From Deltaproteobacteria bacterium (GTDB lineage Bacteria > Desulfobacterota > Desulfobacteria > Desulfobacterales > SpSt-501), in assembly GCA_016219005.1 (NCBI GenBank), contig JACRCN010000084.1, forward strand, positions 1 through 64,000: a DNA stretch of 64,000 nucleotides, written 5' to 3'. The notes beneath the pieces are model-generated. The model was given only the letters and a program-made list of their open reading frames with translations, had not been told where the DNA came from and made no database searches. Positions 27,747 to 36,319 of this stretch are shown piece by piece (positions within the stretch are counted from its first letter, which is position 1; every line of letters begins with the position of its first letter). The translations under genes were made by a program, and so were the position numbers.

Positions 27747-28601
27747 ATGAGGAGCGGGTGCTTGGGAACGCCCGTACCTTTTAAACTTATGCGGATAGGA
27801 CCAGGAGAGTCCTCATCTTATACGGATCAATCTAATTATGGCTGGGCACGCCATGGAGACGCCAATATAATGTCGGTCCCTCACATACTGTCGAGCATAA
27901 TTTCCGAAGATGTAAGGCTAAATCTCGTTGAACCGAATATCTACTCCGTTTATCCAATTGGAGATACACCTGGTTCTTACGACAGCATTGGTGCGTCTAC
28001 GATTTATGACGTAGTGGCCTGCAATCGATTTTATAACTTGATAATGTGGGGATACTCGATAAAGGATTATGCTACCTTATGTAAAGACTCTCTTGTTTCT
28101 TCGCCCGAGGGTTGGGTTCTGGATGTTGCATGCGGTTCCTTGGCATTTACGGCAGGTATTTATGCAGATTGTTCGGATCGACCTATGGTGTTTCTTGATC
28201 AGTCAATTAAATTGTTGCGAAAAGCCAAATCACGACTTGAGAAACTGAACGGAAATATATCTAAGAACATGTTCTTTTTGCACGCAGATGCACTTCAGTT
28301 GCCCTTCAGAGCTAATGTTTTTCATACCGCTATTTCACTCAACCTCCTGCACTGTCTATGCATGGCTGACGTGAAAAGAGCGTTGAAAGAGATACAACGT
28401 GTATTAACAAAACGTGGAAATTCAGCAATAACTACACTGGTACAGAGCAGCCGTTGGAGTGATCGTTATCTAAATATGCTTGCCGGATCCGGAGCACTCA
28501 TTTCTCGAAGTTCAGATGACCTTTTATCGGCATTTAATGAAATGCAAATGCAAGTTACACACGAGATCAAAGGAAACTTGGCGTTTATTAAATACGGATG
28601 A
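27747..28601 (+). CDS. SAM-dependent methyltransferase (type 11)
   Basis: Frame of 284 codons. The methyltransferase core begins near residue 120: GWVLDVACGSLAFTAGIY (SAM motif I), MVFLDQSIKLLRKAK (motif II acidic end), LHADALQLPFRANVFHTAISLNLLHC (motifs III/IV), and VKRALKEIQRVLTKRG. The first 100 residues are not recognised. The start is unsure: 27747 has AAGGAAG too close, and internal ATGs at 27789 and 27870 are possible. Low GC and the position before a palindromic repeat suggest acquisition. Substrate unknown. Confidence 0.75.
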   Translation: MRSGCLGTPVPFKLMRIGPGESSSYTDQSNYGWARHGDANIMSVPHILSSIISEDVRLNLVEPNIYSVYPIGDTPGSYDSIGASTIYDVVACNRFYNLIMWGYSIKDYATLCKDSLVSSPEGWVLDVACGSLAFTAGIYADCSDRPMVFLDQSIKLLRKAKSRLEKLNGNISKNMFFLHADALQLPFRANVFHTAISLNLLHCLCMADVKRALKEIQRVLTKRGNSAITTLVQSSRWSDRYLNMLAGSGALISRSSDDLLSAFNEMQMQVTHEIKGNLAFIKYG

Positions 28602-28605
28602 ATTG

Positions 28606-28749
28606 GAAGCCATCTCAAGAGTAGCAGATCGCAGCCGGGGGCAAGGCGCACGCCGATGAAAAAACGAGACAACCGCGGCAGGTTGCGAGCATTTTTCAGA
28701 GGCCTGCAACGCCGCGAGCGGTGGTCAGATGCATCTTTGAGATAGCTTC
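28606..28749. repeat. 144-bp palindromic intergenic element with imperfect terminal inverted repeats
   Basis: The left end (28606-28620, gaagccatctcaaga) is the reverse complement of the right end (28734-28749) with one substitution and one extra base. The interior is GC-rich. A second, truncated left end lies at 41051-41088. Looks like a MITE/REP-type element without coding capacity. Confidence 0.6.
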
Positions 28750-28780
28750 TAGACACAAACCGGAAAGGATGTTATCGAAC

Positions 28781-30268
28781 ATGTCATCTCAGGTTGCGGC
28801 CATGTCGGCCGAAGAAGCAGCTGCGTACATCCATCATGGCGACACCGTCGCTTTCAGCGGTTTCACCCCGGCTGGAGCGGCCAAGGCCATACCCAAGGCC
28901 CTGGCCGTGCGGGCGCGCCAGGAGCACGGGCGAGGGAAGGATTTCAGGTTGCGGGTGCTTACCGGCGCATCGAGCGGCCGGTGTATTGATGAAGAGCTGG
29001 CCGCGGCGGGTGCCATCATCTGGCGCGCGCCTTACCAGACGGGCGACTCCTTGCGCAAGCAGATCAACCGCGGCGAGGTGGAATACGTGGACATGCACCT
29101 GTCGCACGTGCCCCAGACGGTCGGGTTCGGGTTCTTCGGGCGGATCGACGTGGCCGTGGTGGAGGCGACGGAAGTCACAGCCGACGGGCGTGTCTACCTG
29201 ACTACCTCCATCGGTGCTTCCCCCACGTACCTTAGGCACGCCGAGAAGGTGATCATCGAAGTCAACCGCTCCCAGTCGGTCCGGCTGCGCGAGCTGGCGG
29301 ACATTTTCATCATGCCCCCGCCACCGCATCGCAACGCGATCCCGCTCTTTCATCCCCTGACCCGCATCGGCTGGCCTTACGCCATGATCGATCCGCAAAA
29401 AGTGATAGCGGTGGTTGAAACAGACGAACCGGACCAAGTGGCGGACTTCGCGGCACCCGACGAGGGCAGCCTCAAAATAGCCGCGCATGTCGTGGAATTC
29501 CTGCTCGGCGAGATGCGGGCCGGACGGATCCCTCCGGAGTTCCTGCCGCTGCAGGCCGGCGTGGGGAACGTTGCCAATGCAGTCCTCGCCGCCCTGGGCG
29601 AGCACCCGGACATTCCGCCCTTTTTCATGTACTCGGAGGTCTTCCAGAACTCCATGGCCGATCTCATGGCCGCTGGGAAACTGCAGGGCGCCAGCGCAAC
29701 CTCCCTGACCATCACGGCCGACAAATTGCAGCAGATCGTCGATAACATGGACGTCTATGGCCGTCGCATCGTGCTGCGGCCCCAGGAGATCTCGAACCAC
29801 CCCGGCGTCATCCGGCGCCTGGGGGTGGTAGGCATGAACACGGCCGTGGAAGTGGACATCTACGGCAATGTGAACTCATCGCATCTCCTGGGGATGGACG
29901 TCATCAACGGCATCGGCGGCAGCGGCGAGTTCACCCGCAACAGCCATCTCTCGCTGTTCATGACGCCGTCGATCGCCAAGAGCGGGAAGATCTCCCGCGT
30001 GGTGCCGATGTGCCCCCACATCGACAATAACGAGCACTCGGTGCAGATCATCGTAACCGAGCAGGGGCTGGCGGACCTGCGCGGCCTGGGCCCTCTGCAG
30101 CGCGCCGAGGTTATGATCGAGAAATGCGCCCATCCGATGTACCGAGACTACCTGCATCGCTACGTGCGCGAGGCCCGCCCCGGACACATCCGTCACGACC
30201 TGCTGCGCTGTTTCGAGCTGCATCGCAACCTGATGGAGAGCGGATCGATGCTGCCGGAGGTGAATTGA
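28781..30268 (+). CDS. Acetyl-CoA hydrolase/succinyl-CoA:acetate CoA-transferase family
   Basis: 495-residue class I CoA-transferase moving CoA between acetate and another acid such as succinate or propionate. Signs: GDTVAFSGFTPAGAAKAIPKAL near the start, GVGNVANAVLAALGEHPD, the catalytic glutamate in FMYSEVFQNSMADL, and the C-terminal GGSGEFTRNSHLSLF and VTEQGLADLRGL motifs of the AarC/ScpC/Ach1 family. ATG at 28781 is chosen since GGAAAGG is 12 bases away; the ATG at 28769 touches it. GC-rich, unlike the neighbours upstream. Confidence 0.92.
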   Translation: MSSQVAAMSAEEAAAYIHHGDTVAFSGFTPAGAAKAIPKALAVRARQEHGRGKDFRLRVLTGASSGRCIDEELAAAGAIIWRAPYQTGDSLRKQINRGEVEYVDMHLSHVPQTVGFGFFGRIDVAVVEATEVTADGRVYLTTSIGASPTYLRHAEKVIIEVNRSQSVRLRELADIFIMPPPPHRNAIPLFHPLTRIGWPYAMIDPQKVIAVVETDEPDQVADFAAPDEGSLKIAAHVVEFLLGEMRAGRIPPEFLPLQAGVGNVANAVLAALGEHPDIPPFFMYSEVFQNSMADLMAAGKLQGASATSLTITADKLQQIVDNMDVYGRRIVLRPQEISNHPGVIRRLGVVGMNTAVEVDIYGNVNSSHLLGMDVINGIGGSGEFTRNSHLSLFMTPSIAKSGKISRVVPMCPHIDNNEHSVQIIVTEQGLADLRGLGPLQRAEVMIEKCAHPMYRDYLHRYVREARPGHIRHDLLRCFELHRNLMESGSMLPEVN

Positions 30269-30407
30269 TTCTTGCCATATTAACCGGTAGCTTGGAACTC
30301 ACTCGGATGCAAGTTCAACTTTAAAACACATGCGTGCGCTTGTCTTTTCGGCTCACGGCCGAAAAGACAAGCCGCCCAAATGCGACGACCTGATAATTGA
30401 GGTCAAC

Positions 30408-30899
30408 ATGAGCCGCGCCTTTGTCAAAGAGCCTGACGGCGATCAGCTCATCGACGAACTCCCCGATCGGGTGCACAGCCCGCACGTCAACTACGTAACC
30501 CCGACCGGGCTGCGGCAGCTTCAGGAGCAGGTAGACGGACTTCTCGCCCGCAGGAAAAGTCTGGCCGCAGAGGCGTCTGCGGAGAACAAAAAGCAGCGGA
30601 TGTACATCGACCGGGACCTGCGCTACTACGAGGAGCGGATCCGGCGGGCGGTTCTGATCGACCCGGCCGGCCAGCCCGGGGACGAGGTGCATTTCGGGGC
30701 GGTGGTCGATGTGGAAACCCCTGAGGGCCGGCGCATGACGTTTGCCGTCGTCGGGGAGGACGAAGCGGATGCGGCGCAGGGCAGGATCAGCTGGGTCTCA
30801 CCCCTGGCCCGGGCACTGGCCGAGGCCCGGGTGGGGGATGTGGTGGTGTGGAAACGGCCGGCGGGCGAGGTCGAGCTGACGATCGTCGCCATCCGATAG
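30408..30899 (+). CDS. GreA/GreB family transcription elongation factor
   Basis: 163 residues. An N-terminal coiled coil (about 28-85: YVTPTGLRQLQEQVDGLLARR and MYIDRDLRYYEERIRRAVLI) is followed by the FKBP-like C-terminal domain (EVHFGAVVDVETPEGRRMTFAVVGEDEAD, ISWVSPLARALAEARVGDVVVWKRPAG). SPLARAL is the family's conserved strand. These factors enter the polymerase secondary channel and promote transcript cleavage. The ATG at 30408 is chosen because the extra upstream frame has no similarity. Confidence 0.88.
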   Translation: MSRAFVKEPDGDQLIDELPDRVHSPHVNYVTPTGLRQLQEQVDGLLARRKSLAAEASAENKKQRMYIDRDLRYYEERIRRAVLIDPAGQPGDEVHFGAVVDVETPEGRRMTFAVVGEDEADAAQGRISWVSPLARALAEARVGDVVVWKRPAGEVELTIVAIR

Positions 30900-30911
30900 G
30901 AGAACGTCCTT

Positions 30912-31610
30912 GTGGTACAAGAGAAGCTGCATGAGAGCATCCTCAATCTCATAATTGTTCCGGGTCATGCTGTCTATGTCGGAAGCTCGCCCGCTGATGC
31001 TTATGACGGAACAAAATGGATCGGAACCTATGCTGGTTATAAATACAATGACGAAGTGGCAAACTACGTTGGGCACATTCAGAGAGGAATCATGCTGTCA
31101 GGCCGTGATGCGAAATCGGTCCTCATCTTCTCTGGCGGTAAGACGCGAAAAGCAACGCAACTGTCCGAGGCTGAGAGCTACCGGAATTTAGCAATGCAGA
31201 ATTCATGGTTTGGTGCAGATCGAGTGGGCAATAAAACCCGTATTGAGGAATACGCTACTGACTCATTTGAAAATCTTCTTTTCAGTATTCAGCTTTTCCG
31301 TCTTTTGCATGCTTCTAAAAAATATCCTGACAAGGTCACAGTGGTTGGCCTTCGCTTCAAACGCAAGCGCTATGAAATGCATGCCGAAACAATAATTCAA
31401 AATCAATATAAAGGCATACCGCCATTTGTTTTCAGATACGATGACTGCAACGATATCCCCGACTATGTTCTAAGGGAAGGTTCAGGGGAAAATGAGGAAT
31501 TGACACTTCAACAATTCCGCGTTTGGCCGTACGGGGATCAAGGAGATCTTCTAAAAAAACGACAAGGCAGAGACCCTCACGGTTGGTACTCAAGAAAGCC
31601 ATATTTCTGA
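30912..31610 (+). CDS. DUF218/YdcF-like protein
   Basis: 232 residues with an AT-rich codon pattern. The IIVPGHAVYVG start, the KSVLIFSGGKTR strand-turn and the SEAESYRNLA plus EYATDSFENLLFSIQLF segments follow the DUF218 (ElyC/SanA/YdcF) Rossmann-like fold, here cytoplasmic since no signal or membrane helix is present. It resembles the eukaryotic-type DUF218 branch with an R/K-rich VVGLRFKRKRYEMHAE motif. GTG start at 30912, nine bases after AGGAG. Enzymatic role not known. Confidence 0.75.
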   Translation: MVQEKLHESILNLIIVPGHAVYVGSSPADAYDGTKWIGTYAGYKYNDEVANYVGHIQRGIMLSGRDAKSVLIFSGGKTRKATQLSEAESYRNLAMQNSWFGADRVGNKTRIEEYATDSFENLLFSIQLFRLLHASKKYPDKVTVVGLRFKRKRYEMHAETIIQNQYKGIPPFVFRYDDCNDIPDYVLREGSGENEELTLQQFRVWPYGDQGDLLKKRQGRDPHGWYSRKPYF

Positions 31611-31701
31611 CAATGAAAAAAGCAAAGTCTATTCTTCAGGCAATTCATTTTTCCAATTGCACAACTCCCGATTGGAGCCGCCTGGGAATTCGCCTGCCCT
31701 G

Positions 31702-32814
31702 TTATTTTTGCACCTGCTTGCGATCGGCGATCCAACGCTTCATCCATTCCCCCTTATCTCTCGGGGGGTCATGGGTCTCCTCGCGGCGCTCCAGGATCAG
31801 GGATCGGGTTGGGCATTTATGGACACACACCCCACATCCGAGACATTGGCCGGCATCGAGGGCTGCGGCTTTACCCAGCTTATTTGCGGCCGGAGTGAAA
31901 TCCTCGAGCCTCAGCGCCTGAACGGGACAGCGCTCCACACAGAGGCCGCATGCCTTGCAGGTTGCCGGATTGATTCTTACACGGTAGTTTGAAAAATCGT
32001 GACTCTTGGGGTGCTTCAGCACGTGGTAGGATTCGAAGAAGGCGCAGGAACATTTGCAGCAATTACAGATCGTGTCCGCGCCCTGCTGCCGGTTGGATAC
32101 GGCATGGACAAGGCCTGCGTCTGCAGCCAGATGGAGGATATCCTTGGCTTCCTCCCGGGTGATTTGCCGGGCCAGGCCATTCTCCACAAGGTAGTGGGCG
32201 AGCTCCCTGAAGTGGAGGCAGACTTCTACCGGGTGGTTGCACACCGCAGCGTCCGGGTCCATCCGCTTTCTCTGCCGGCAGGCACACCTGCTGACGGCAA
32301 AGAAATCCTGGGACTCTACAAAGCCCTTCACGTCTTCGTAAGGCAGGATTCTGCGGGGATCTTCGATCGTCTTGTTTATGGGGGTCACCCGCAAGGCCTT
32401 GGTTTGGGCCGCAGCGAGCTGGTCCATCAATCCGTCATGAAAATAGCGCTTCAGGTGCGGGGCCATGACCTGAGTCGCTTGATCGGGATGAATCGCCGAA
32501 AACGGGCCACTGAAGAAAATAAAGAAGGCGTCGTTTAAGCTGTAGAGAACCTGGCTGTCTCTTTGCATTCGCCAGACAGCGCCTTTTCGGGCGAGGGCAT
32601 CGAGCTTTGCCGCCAGATCATCGGCCTCCATGCCTTTCACGGCGGCAAGGGATTGAAGCTCCGTGGGATTGAATGGAAACCCGGTGAGCAATTCCGCCTC
32701 TTCCGGTTTAAAGAACGCCGTAATGGATGGAAGACGGTGCTCGGATGGGGGCAGGCGCCACCAGGCCTTGTCCAGCCAGTCTATGAATCGTGAGTAGATC
32801 TCTTTTTCAGACAT
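31702..32814 (-). CDS. 4Fe-4S ferredoxin-type iron-sulfur protein
   Basis: 370 residues. The first half is helical and winged-helix-like (ADDLAAKLDALARKGAVWRM). Two unusual Cys clusters follow: CACRQRKRMDPDAAVC and ICNCCKCSCAFFES. Two classical 4Fe-4S motifs close the protein: CKACGLCVERCPVQAL and CLGCGVCVHKCPTRSL. The family is common in sulfate reducers and methanogens near redox genes; it presumably passes electrons in the cytoplasm, but its partner is unknown. ATG at 32814 has AGGAG 8 bases upstream. Divergent from a GlxA-type regulator, which may control it. Confidence 0.82.
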   Translation of the reverse strand: MSEKEIYSRFIDWLDKAWWRLPPSEHRLPSITAFFKPEEAELLTGFPFNPTELQSLAAVKGMEADDLAAKLDALARKGAVWRMQRDSQVLYSLNDAFFIFFSGPFSAIHPDQATQVMAPHLKRYFHDGLMDQLAAAQTKALRVTPINKTIEDPRRILPYEDVKGFVESQDFFAVSRCACRQRKRMDPDAAVCNHPVEVCLHFRELAHYLVENGLARQITREEAKDILHLAADAGLVHAVSNRQQGADTICNCCKCSCAFFESYHVLKHPKSHDFSNYRVRINPATCKACGLCVERCPVQALRLEDFTPAANKLGKAAALDAGQCLGCGVCVHKCPTRSLILERREETHDPPRDKGEWMKRWIADRKQVQK

Positions 32815-32924
32815 GAAGAAGGTCTCCTTGCCATGAAAAGAAAGGTTCTCGAAAATCGGCTTCCATAGTATCGTGAACGCATTAAGGGAGCAAGCACCGA
32901 AAGGGACATAATGCAGAGGTGAAT

Positions 32925-33953
32925 ATGCCAGAATTCGACCTTGGGGCGAGGCCGCCGACGCGTGTAACGATCCTTGCCCTTGACAGGACGATGGCCTCCA
33001 CGGTGACGGGTCCGATGGACATATTCGGTCAAGCGGGAGTCCTGTGGAATCAGATTGCCGGCGTTGATCCCGAGCCGCGATTCCGGGTGGAAATCGCCAG
33101 CGTGGACGGAAATCCGGTGGAATGCCTGAACCGGGTTTGCATCCAGCCTCACGCTGCAATGGATCGGGTTAAGGATACGGATCTAGTCCTCATTTCATCG
33201 GAGGATCTTGCAGTGCTTTCGGACGTCCGCGATGAAGTCGTTCCCTGGCTGGTTGAGCGCGTCGGGGATGGGGCGAGCATTGCCAGCGTGTGCACGGGTG
33301 CGTTTCTTCTGGCCGAAACCGGCCTTCTCGATGGAAAGCGGGCAACCACCCACTGGGGATTTGCCGATGAGTTTCGGAGGCGATACCCCAAAGTCCATCT
33401 GACCCCCGAGTGCCTCATTACCGATGAGGGCAACCTCTATTGCGCAGGAGGGGCACACTCCTATTTCGACCTTTCCCTGTATCTGGTGGAAAAATATTGC
33501 GGTTACGAGGTCGCCTCCCAGTGCGCCCGGGCGCTTCTTCTTGAAATGGGGCGGGCTTCACAGGTGCCTTTCGCCATCTTCGAATACCAGAAACACCACA
33601 AAGACAAAGAGATTCTCAAGGTGCAGAATCTCATGGAACAAACCGACGGCGGAAAATTGAGCATGGAGAAGCTGGCCGAGGAGGCGGGTATGAGCCTTCG
33701 GAACTTCAAACGACGGTTTCGGGGGGCGACCGGCGAGTCCCCACTTGCCTACCTGCAGAGATATCGGATTGAAAAGGCGAAACGCCTGCTGGAAAACCCG
33801 GCCAACAATATCGCGGAGGTGAGCCGTCGTATCGGTTACGAGAACGCTGACTTTTTCCGGAATCTCTTCAAGCGGCATACGCGCATGACCCCCAATGCCT
33901 ATCGGGAAAGAATGCTGAGGAATGGAGAATTTTCGATGAGGAAAAATTCCTGA
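32925..33953 (+). CDS. GlxA family transcriptional regulator (DJ-1/PfpI + AraC HTH)
   Basis: 342 residues: an N-terminal DJ-1/PfpI-like domain (about 10-190; ASVCTGAFLLAETGLLDGKRATTHW contains the nucleophile-elbow cysteine CTGAF) and a C-terminal AraC DNA-binding domain (about 235-335; LAEEAGMSLRNFKRRFRG and AEVSRRIGYENADFFRNLFKRHTRMTPNAYR). ATG at 32925 follows GAGG by 5 bases. It is divergent from the Fe-S protein gene. Its 3' end overlaps the relic of another gene in a different frame. Confidence 0.9.
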   Translation: MPEFDLGARPPTRVTILALDRTMASTVTGPMDIFGQAGVLWNQIAGVDPEPRFRVEIASVDGNPVECLNRVCIQPHAAMDRVKDTDLVLISSEDLAVLSDVRDEVVPWLVERVGDGASIASVCTGAFLLAETGLLDGKRATTHWGFADEFRRRYPKVHLTPECLITDEGNLYCAGGAHSYFDLSLYLVEKYCGYEVASQCARALLLEMGRASQVPFAIFEYQKHHKDKEILKVQNLMEQTDGGKLSMEKLAEEAGMSLRNFKRRFRGATGESPLAYLQRYRIEKAKRLLENPANNIAEVSRRIGYENADFFRNLFKRHTRMTPNAYRERMLRNGEFSMRKNS

Positions 33954-34024
33954 CAAAGAAACTGCCGGGCTACGCGGAGTATAAATACAAGGTGAAATAT
34001 CGCTTGGTGCCGTTGGTTTGGTAA
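33908..34024 (+). pseudogene. Isoprenylcysteine carboxyl methyltransferase family C-terminal remnant
   Basis: In a frame shifted from the regulator that ends at 33953, the bases read RIFDEEKFLTKKLPGYAEYK and then KVKYRLVPLVW before TAA. The DEExFLxxxLPGYxxYxxxVRYRLxPxxW pattern is the end of bacterial ICMT-family membrane methyltransferases. Only the last 35 or so codons survive, fused into the 3' end of the regulator gene. Confidence 0.55.
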
Positions 34025-34361
34025 TTGCACAGAGGGAATAGGAGGCATTCTCAATGGCTGCTTCTTCCGGACAATTAAAAGATTTTGCCTTCTTGATAGC
34101 TTGCTTCTGATACGGATGGCTGATTTGAAAACCATCTTTGGGTATCCAGACCGGCAAACCGCCTGCCTATTATTTCTTGCCAAGCGCTACTGCCCCCTAT
34201 ATAATCCCCATAGTGAAAAACATGCGGCCGGTAGATCGAACGCGGTTCAGTTCAACAACATTTTATCCTTCATCCCGTAGGTCCCTGCGCCACAAATGTT
34301 CAACTCATATCCCATCCCCTATGCGCTATCATCGTAGGAGCTGACGCATAAAAAGTCTTCC
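34025..34361. other. Intergenic region with a truncated start of an ORF
   Basis: No complete gene. At 34054-34110 an ATG with AGGAGG nine bases before it opens only 18 codons, apparently a gene start cut off by rearrangement. The rest is AT-rich with no recognised features. Confidence 0.35.
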
Positions 34362-34383
34362 GTTGGGCGTCACTGAGGAAACA

Positions 34384-34866
34384 ATGATCGACATCGTCCC
34401 GTTCTCTTCACAGCACGCCGATGGCGTCGTCTCGGTCATCCTTCCAATTCAGCAGTCCGAGTTCGAAATTCCCATCACGCTCGACGCCCAGCCGGATCTG
34501 CGCGACATCCCCGGCTTCTACCAGCAGGGCGATGGCAACTTCTGGGTCGCGTTGGACGACCGCAAGGTCGTGGGCACCGTGGGCCTGTTGGATATCGGGA
34601 ACACCCAGGCGGCCTTGCGCAAGATGTTCGTCAGCGCCACGCATCGAGGTCCCGAGAATGGCGTCGCCAAGCGTTTGCTGGAAACTCTCTTCGCTTGGTG
34701 CCAAGCGCGCGGTGTGCGCGAGGTCTACTTGGGAACCACAGCCAAGTTCCTCGCCGCTCACCGCTTCTACGAGAAGAATGGCTTCCGCGAGATTACCCGC
34801 ACCGAGCTGCCCGAGAGGTTTCCGGTCATGGCGGTTGACACCAAGTTCTACTTTCGGGCGCTGTAG
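34384..34866 (+). CDS. GNAT family N-acetyltransferase
   Basis: 160 residues: MIDIVPFSSQHADGVVSVIL start, strands VALDDRKVVGTVGLLDIG, the acetyl-CoA loop KMFVSATHRGPENGVAKRLLETLF and AAHRFYEKNGFREITR close to the end. Residue order follows MarR-linked GNAT acetyltransferases such as YsnE/PhnO-like enzymes. The ATG at 34384 has GAGGAA just before it. A GTTGGGC motif (34362-34368) before and GCCCAAT (34876-34882) after the ORF resemble integron core sites. Substrate unknown. Confidence 0.85.
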   Translation: MIDIVPFSSQHADGVVSVILPIQQSEFEIPITLDAQPDLRDIPGFYQQGDGNFWVALDDRKVVGTVGLLDIGNTQAALRKMFVSATHRGPENGVAKRLLETLFAWCQARGVREVYLGTTAKFLAAHRFYEKNGFREITRTELPERFPVMAVDTKFYFRAL

Positions 34867-34958
34867 AGGCATGGCGCCCAATCCTGCTGACGCTATTCGC
34901 CGGGCCAAAGACGACATCTGCTGATCTATAGCGAAATTGAAGACTATAGGAGGTGGCA

Positions 34959-35708
34959 ATGAGCTTCATAGAGGTGGAAAAGAGTGAAGGGATTGCCACT
35001 CTTATCCTTGCCAGAGGGAAGGTTAATGCGATCAACGGCATGGTAGTCGATGAGCTAAATCAACTCTTGAAGACCTTGGAAAACGATCCGGAATTGAATG
35101 CCATAGTCCTCACAGGCCGCGGCAGGTTTTTCTCTTTCGGGTTCGACGTCCCTGAGTTTCTGTCTTTCACCCCGGAGGAGTTTACGGATTACCTGATCAA
35201 CTTCACTGATCTATATACGTACCTGTTTCTATATCCGAAACCGGTTGTGGCAGCACTCAACGGCCACACGATAGCCGGCGGCTGTATGCTGGCTTTGGCC
35301 TGTGATAATAGGGTAATGGTTGCCGGAAAGGGCAAAATATCACTCAACGAGATCGCTTTTGGTTCGTCTGTTTTTTTCGGAAGCGCTGAAATGCTGCGAT
35401 TTTGGATTGGAAGCGCAAATGCAACCAAGGTCCTCTATTCAGGTGCCATGTATTCAGCTGAGGAGGCGATGAGCCTCGGTCTGGTGCAGGAGGTTTTAAC
35501 CGAAGACAATCTTATGGTTCAGGCAAGGAGGATTGCCTCGGATCTGGCTTCGAAGCATTCGCCAGCTTTTACGAGCATAAAGTCCCTCCTGCGAAAACCC
35601 ATCGCTGAAGGTATGATGCAACGAGAGAGAGCATCAATACGCGAGTTTGTAGATATTTGGTACTCTGAACACACTTGGGCAAATCTCCAAAAAATTATGA
35701 TCAATTAG
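34959..35708 (+). CDS. Enoyl-CoA hydratase/isomerase family protein
   Basis: 249 residues of the crotonase fold: ATLILARGKVNAINGMVVDEL, the oxyanion-hole strands IVLTGRGRFFSFGFDV and the conserved KPVVAALNGHTIAGGCMLALACD, where backbone NH groups polarise the acyl-CoA. The usual hydratase glutamates are not evident (FGSSVFFGSAEML in the region), so isomerase or another crotonase reaction is possible. AGGAGGT lies 5 bases before the ATG. Relatives act in beta-oxidation. Confidence 0.87.
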   Translation: MSFIEVEKSEGIATLILARGKVNAINGMVVDELNQLLKTLENDPELNAIVLTGRGRFFSFGFDVPEFLSFTPEEFTDYLINFTDLYTYLFLYPKPVVAALNGHTIAGGCMLALACDNRVMVAGKGKISLNEIAFGSSVFFGSAEMLRFWIGSANATKVLYSGAMYSAEEAMSLGLVQEVLTEDNLMVQARRIASDLASKHSPAFTSIKSLLRKPIAEGMMQRERASIREFVDIWYSEHTWANLQKIMIN

Positions 35709-35807
35709 GCTCAACTATGCGATTGCACCTAATCGCAGGGGCTGAACCATTTAAAAAGTTTTTGGGCCTAAGTCACTTATCAACCCTAAAATCGAAAGGA
35801 AGAGAGA

Positions 35808-36173
35808 ATGAGAGGGAAAATCATTTTACTGTTGGCAGTTGTATTATTGACCGGGTGTACGTCTGTTGGGACGCTCGGAATAGTTACGAAAAGCACGGGA
35901 GATCCTGGGGCAATGTTGAGAAATGCGCAACCCTATAAAGAACTGGGGCCAGTGCAAAGTCAGGCTTGCCGTTTTTTCCTGTTAGGGGTGATACCATGGG
36001 GAAATGCAACTTTATCAACTGCAGTGGATAATGCGCTTTCAAATGTGGGCGGAGACGCCTTGATTAATGTCACCGTATCCAACAGTTTGTATGGGTTCGT
36101 ACCGATTTATAACGTTTTTGCCTATACCTGCACCGATGTTAATGGGATCGCAATAAAGTTTGAAAAAAACTAG
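35808..36173 (+). CDS. Small TRL-like lipoprotein, hypothetical
   Basis: 121 residues with a lipoprotein signal (MRGKIILLLAVVLLTGC, Cys17). The mature domain has CRFFLLGVIPWGNATLSTAVDNALSNVGGDALINVTVSNS, a pattern of TRL-like and similar small outer-membrane lipoproteins in which an AL..GGDALINV motif recurs. It ends NVFAYTCTDVNGIAIKF. GGAAGAGAG precedes the ATG. Function unknown. GC is lower than the backbone. Confidence 0.75.
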   Translation: MRGKIILLLAVVLLTGCTSVGTLGIVTKSTGDPGAMLRNAQPYKELGPVQSQACRFFLLGVIPWGNATLSTAVDNALSNVGGDALINVTVSNSLYGFVPIYNVFAYTCTDVNGIAIKFEKN

Positions 36174-36319
36174 GGGCTATAAGCATTCAGCGCACCACGA
36201 TACTCGAGCTTGGCCTTGGCACTGCCTGGGATGGACGGCACGGACGATTTGACTCAGATCAAGGCGGTCACCTTGATTCTACGTTAAGATCCGCTTAACT
36301 TGACATCGGGAGCCGCCGC

